Source: Takifugu bimaculatus | Taxonomy: Eukaryota; Chordata; Actinopteri; Tetraodontiformes; Tetraodontidae | Direction of reading: 5' to 3' | Assembly: GCA_004026145.2 (NCBI GenBank) | Contig: CP034980.1 | Span: forward strand, 3,608,964-3,672,963 | DNA length: 64,000 nucleotides | Shown here: piece after piece, positions 59,173-64,000 of the stretch | How positions within the stretch are numbered: the stretch's first letter is position 1 | Layout: the number at the start of each line of letters is the position of its first letter | Program-made: the position numbers and the translations under genes | The notes under the pieces: generated by a model | Told to the model about the DNA's origin: nothing | The model's input: only the letters and a program-made list of their open reading frames with translations | Database searches by the model: none

Positions 59173-62100
59173 ACAACCTTCATTTAATAGTGAAAACACC
59201 GCACTGCTAAGAGTTTAACTAAAGAGAAGTTTATCCCGTCACAACCATTAGCTTGGATTATGTTATTTGACGGAGCAGCGGCGGTATTTTCAGCTTTCCC
59301 CAAATACCCAAATGCAGCTTTGCATCCTCACCCAGGTTGATGTGACCCGTTGTGGCCTAACGGTGCCAAAACGTCAACCGTCTTTCTCTCCAGATGGTCG
59401 CACAGAAGCTGATGCTTCAGCTCCACAGTTAATGCCCCAAAGAGAAGAAAGGAACATTTCTATTGAGTGCATGAGCTCGGAACAGCAACAGGAGTGAATA
59501 ACAGACTGTTTTATTAGGACACAGAGAGACATTGTGTGGAAAATGAGTAGGGAGAGAGACTGGTGGGGGCATTGTCTCAGGGAAATGAGACAGACATCAA
59601 AACTGGAGGGCTGAGACAGGCTTTGTCGGGATCTCCTCGTAGTTGAGTAAAAAAGCTCAAGAGACGAAAGAGGGGAGCTGGAATGCAAGGTCAGACGGGC
59701 AACACGACGGGCTGATGCGAGGCGAGGGCGGCTTGGGGACATCTTATTGCAGGACAGGATTCTTGATTATCATTGATTCAGAACCAGATTAGGAGCGAAC
59801 TCATCCGCAGCCCGTAAACACACAGGCTTTACTGTCTTGGATCTAATGAAAACGCTGTCACATGAGTAGACAGCGGCAGCAGTGTGTTTACTGACCTCCT
59901 CATAGCGTACGCCCATGAGAGAAAACTGCTATTTGTGCCCAGGAGCCAAGGCTGCTCTTTTAACATAACAGGACTTTTTTTTCTTCTAAAGTCCATTTGT
60001 TGTTAATCTGAGCCTTCTGTCTTCAGCGAAAACGGTACAAAACCTCTGTTTTTTCCTCCGTCTCACTCTTTCAGTCCTCCTTTTACTCTACTGCCGCTTT
60101 ACTCTCACGTTGCTTCGCCGCTGGCCTCTTCACCCTTTTAAAATTCTCCCCCCTCTGCTTCCCCCGACAATATCCTGTCCTTTCTCCCTTTTCTTTCTCC
60201 TGACCGGTTCTCTTCTGTGAATCTCGTCCCCCTTTTTTTCGCCCCCTCCTCTTTCCCACCCTTTCTCAACCCAGCAACCCCCATACATCTTTTTCTCCTG
60301 TGTCTCTCCTCCTCTCTGCTCCGTTCTTCTCTCGCCTGTCTTGGCACAGCGGCAGAAGGAGGCGGTCGGAAGGCACAGCTAGCTGCATTAGCCACATGCA
60401 TTATTCATGTGCCCTGCAGTTGGTGTGGCTTTTCTGCTGGCTGTTCACTGGGACACTGGGCCTCGTGAATGAGCTCTGCACCGTGCACCGGGCCTGATGG
60501 AGGAGCTGCACAGATGGGACTGCTAATTCCTCGACTCCCTTTGTCACCTTTTAAAAGCAACACTGAGAGTTTATAGATCAACGCTTGTGGGGAAATTGAG
60601 ACGTTTCCTTGTCACAATCAAAAACAGGTGATTCAGTTTCTCCCACACCATGTACTTTTTACTGGAAAGGCTGGAGGCTAACTAAGATTTCAGTCAAATC
60701 TGCCCTGATGTGGATCTGAAAGGCTTGCACTCTTTTATTATCGGCCAAGATCTCTGTCTGCTGGCAGCGCGTTCCGCTCTCCACCACATCAGAATTCAAA
60801 AGCTGTCCTCTCTTTGCTTTTAGAGTGCGCCCAGTAAGAACTGTTAACTTAACTGGGTGGTATGAAATTTTAATTTCGACAACTCGATGGAGATGGAGTG
60901 CCTCGTCGGTTTATTGTGCTGTGAGGGTGCCGGGGAGAGAGAGAGACAGAGAGAGAGCGAGGGAAAGAATGAGAGCAAGAAAGCCTCGGGGACCAGAGGA
61001 AGGGCCTCTTGGAAAACCAAAACCACAGAGCTGGTTTGAACTCACATCTGCTTTGCCTGACACACTTGCTCGTTCTCTCTGAAATCAGCCCTGTTACTTA
61101 AAACACAGTCCAGTGTGTTTCCGTCTCTCCTGCAGGACTTGACAGGTCACTCTGACACTGTTCTGCTCCGCACAGGTGGCTGCTCCAGATTCGGAGCCCC
61201 GATGATCACTAGGACCCCCCTCCACCTTTTTTTAGGCAATCCTGGAGGGGCTGCGGAGCTGATGTCTCACAAGGCGAGAGAGTATTTGTGTTCTGGAGTC
61301 CTGAAGAGACAACCCACATCACGGTGAGTCACAAGCTCATGGCTGTTATTTCAAGAATGCTGCTGAGTTATTGAAGTGTGCAGAAAAGCTCCTGATTTTG
61401 TACACTGACAAAAATAAACCATTTTCTCCAAGATATATTTAAACACAAAACCTTTGTTCATGGTCATAAACAGGATGCACTTATAACCAGTGCATAAATT
61501 ACAGCCCTAAATCAAGTCAAGGTCCAAGGAGGGAGGACAACAGAACAGGACAGATGTTGAGGATAAGCATGTGTGAGAAAAATGGCTGACTCTTTCTGCC
61601 GACTGACATCTGAGAAGACCATCTGACTCGGCAAAGACTGGAGGGGAAAGAGAGCGAATGAAGGCAGAAAAAAAACACCCCATTCAGCACAGTTTACAGC
61701 AGCATCCAGCACATTATCGGGAGTCAGAGCACGTAGCGTGACCCACCCGACACTGCTTGACCTTTCGTTTTATATTTCTCACCATCGTCACACGTGTCCC
61801 GGCCCAGATGTCATCTGCTCAGAATCACTCAGCCACAGCAATCTCGCTCAATCCGGATCAGCGAGAGGTGTTAAAGTGACACGCTGACCACTGTGGGCCC
61901 GCGTAGAATAATGGCCTTTAATCCTCTTAAAGGCCAGAACTACACCGCACGCTTCACTATTACTGAAGGATGCCTGTCATCGCTTCCAGAGAGAGGCAGT
62001 GTCAGCCACAGAGCACGGTGTCCTCATAGAATTCAGTTCAGTAAAAAGAATCGGAAGAGATTGTTAGCTGTCAGGAAGGGATTCATCACTGATAGCTTGA

Positions 62101-62533
62101 TTGATCACATCTAGGGTGCATTGTTCTCCAGGCTGCCAAAATGTTCCTCCCTTCATTCTGCCTGGTGAGGTTGAACAATCCAATAACGCTGTGAACAGCA
62201 GACAAAATGTGTCACTGCACAGCAGGGAAGCATCGACCGGCGACGTGCACTGCAGCCCAAAAGTCATGTGCCTGCTCCAGAAAAATACAGGCTTAAGCCA
62301 CCGCCACAGTACCGGCTTCTTGAATCTTTGTGGCCAAAAAGGCCGCGGATGACTGGAGGCGCGTCTCTGTCGGAGCGAGTCATTGTGTTCTTGAGCGCAC
62401 GTGTGCAGGCTGCGCCGCTCATGCGGAGGATACTCTGGCTCGCTCTCCTTCCCTGATTGTTCGCAGCAAGCGTCGCATGCGCCTCTTCTTCATGTCTTCT
62501 TTTTCATGAGGCCACGTCTGTCTGTCTCTTCAG
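56186..62533 (+). other. Long 5' intronic interval of the frmpd1-like gene
   Basis: Over 6 kb without recognisable coding exons. It holds a (GT)n at 59,109-59,172, a GA-rich tract near 60,934-60,960 and one exon-like block, 61,136-61,323 (TCTCCTGCAG before, GTGAGT after), which could be an alternative 5' UTR exon. ORFs here match nothing. Confidence 0.45.
59109..59172. repeat. (GT)n microsatellite with interruptions
   Basis: 64 bases of GT units broken by single A and C substitutions. Confidence 0.9.
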
Positions 62534-62537
62534 ATAA

Positions 62538-62644
62538 ATGGAGGAGAAGGAGCGATGTAGGAGCAGGTCTCCAGCTCGGGGGACCAGTCGGGTGCAGCAG
62601 GTGGTGGGAACAATAATACGCCGCACCAGAGAATCGCTGAGCAG
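62538..62644 (+). CDS. frmpd1: FERM and PDZ domain-containing protein 1, first coding exon (partial)
   Basis: FRMPD1 is a scaffold with PDZ and FERM domains that binds GPSM/AGS3 proteins at the membrane. Only the first coding exon is in the window: acceptor CTCTTCAG at 62,533, ATG at 62,538, donor GTACTG after 62,644, leaving phase 2. It encodes 35 residues plus two bases, beginning MEEKERCRSRSP and continuing RVQQVVGTIIRRTRESLS. That resembles the human start (MEE then RIEQMVARWLRRSRDS). The PDZ exon must lie to the right. Evidence is short, so the name leans on position next to tomm5. Confidence 0.6.
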
Positions 62645-64000
62645 GTACTGATGTAGCATCAATCATTCGGAGTTCAGGACCTTATAAAAGAAGGGAAACG
62701 TTGGTTTGCTACAGACTTGTGTCAAATCTCGCACCCGCCTGTAATGAATCACTAAATCCTCCTATTCTGAACACATCTACATTACGTATTTATCTAATAC
62801 AGAACTTTTAATAAATATAATCAATGTTTTTCTAAATTTCCTGTTTTCTAGCAGTAAGAATGTGGTCAGATTATCGTGTATCTGCATTAAGGTAAAATAG
62901 CTACTGCGGGCACAACCGTGGTACCGAGATCAGTGAAGAGGAAAACCGCTAAATCATTAACAAATTAACAAACAGCTGTGGTTCAATAGTTATTTATTTG
63001 AGAATATTTGGGATAAGCAGTTGATAAAACCCTTTTAACACCCTGTAGGCTTGTCAGTTTCAAATAATAATAAGAATTTGCATAAATATACTGTGGTGTG
63101 TTTTTAAAATACACTCTTCTCTGGTTTAAAATAAGAAGACCAAGGAAAGAGGATTTCTTAAACACAAGCATTAACTAACGTAACCAATAACAGAGGACAT
63201 TTGGAGACCTGAATGTCTTTCTGTAGCAGGCACTCCCCAGAGTGAACCACAAGTATGCTTTCAAGAATGCTGCTTTCTCTTTTTGAGCGGCCTTTTCCTC
63301 TCATTGGAAAAGGTGGTGCAGATCAGCAGCCCAGTAAAGTCCCTGTTAATGTTACAGGGGGACTTTTTAAATGTTGCAACAGTTTACCTCAAACAGAGGA
63401 TGTGGTTTGCTGTAAACACAACATATTATACATGCTAGTGTTGCCAGGATGCACTGGAGCAGATACTGTAGGATATTGTGACCCCCAGCTCCTGTGCTGA
63501 CTGTTTCTGCAAACATCTTTGTGCCTGAACACTTGTTGCCCTGTCGGCGGGTCTGAGGACGACCTCAGCCCATACCGAAAAATCTCAAAAAGTACAGGAC
63601 TGTTTGTCGTAACGTGCATTACACACGCCCGCAAATCCCCGTAGGCACTCTTTTTCTTGCCTCCACAAAGTTTCAACTTTATTGAAATTGCTTCATGTCT
63701 TTGTGATGTGTCACAGGAGAATGTGGTAGATGTTTCTGCAGGCACCACCATAAATCGGGGGCTCTGAGGCTGAAATTCCTTGTATGATATTAAATTCAGC
63801 CACTATTGTGACCTTTGATTCAGTTTTTAAGACAAACTATAAAAATAAAACCTTGGTTTACTGTCAATGTTTTTTCTCAGATGTTTGAGTTGGGATTTTT
63901 TTTAGCTCACATAATGATATTATCCAGTAACATGTGGCTTTGTTTGACCTTCTCAGAGAGAGGTTGCTAGGCGATGGGAGGTCACAACGCTCCAACAGTG
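62645..64000 (+). other. Intron 3' of the first frmpd1-like coding exon
   Basis: AT-rich to the window edge with no recognisable PDZ-domain exon. The short ORFs match nothing. Confidence 0.45.

Overview
This is animal nuclear DNA from a teleost fish. Genes are split into short exons by GT-AG introns, mostly about 80-700 bp. The protein products match vertebrate families. A dispersed repeat near 19.45-19.77 kb looks like one common in bony fish. About a dozen genes in 64 kb points to a compact percomorph-like genome; I cannot name the species. Every family name rests on recognising protein motifs, not on a database search.

Layout. 0-6 kb: rnf20 (+), the Bre1 H2B ubiquitin ligase, complete in 21 coding exons. 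7.4-10 kb: tmem109 (+). 12.1-20.5 kb: two tandem genes on the minus strand (called IgA and IgB here) for type I membrane proteins with immunoglobulin-like domains. 21.3-22.1 kb: a decayed copy of IgB. 23.9-27.0 kb: a third family member (IgC) on the plus strand. 28.0-31.6 kb: prpf19 (+). 33.8-38.7 kb: tcirg1 (+), the V-ATPase a3 subunit. 40.2-41.3 kb: mrpl18 (+). 42.5-47.9 kb: ssh3 (-), a cofilin phosphatase. 49.4-51.4 kb: grhpr (+). 51.9-53.9 kb: zbtb5 (-). 55.0-55.4 kb: tomm5 (-), 51 residues. From about 55.9 kb to the right edge lie the 5' exons of a gene that looks like frmpd1 (+); only its first coding exon, at 62.5 kb, is visible.

Gene order recalls human blocks: TMEM109-PRPF19 (11q12), TCIRG1/SSH3 (11q13) and GRHPR-ZBTB5-TOMM5-FRMPD1 (9p13). 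These are mostly independent housekeeping genes sharing promoters or 3' ends, not a pathway. The unusual part is the Ig-receptor cluster between tmem109 and prpf19. Its three proteins have diverged outside the cell but keep a nearly identical C-terminal tail (VYTS[D/E]KLN).

A second theme is reading-frame breaks. The three Ig genes, grhpr and zbtb5 carry single-base frame changes inside otherwise well-conserved exons, nearly all of them +1. rnf20, tmem109, prpf19, tcirg1, mrpl18, ssh3 and tomm5 read through cleanly. This is either local base-level assembly error or recent gene decay. Exon joins below were checked by splice phase.
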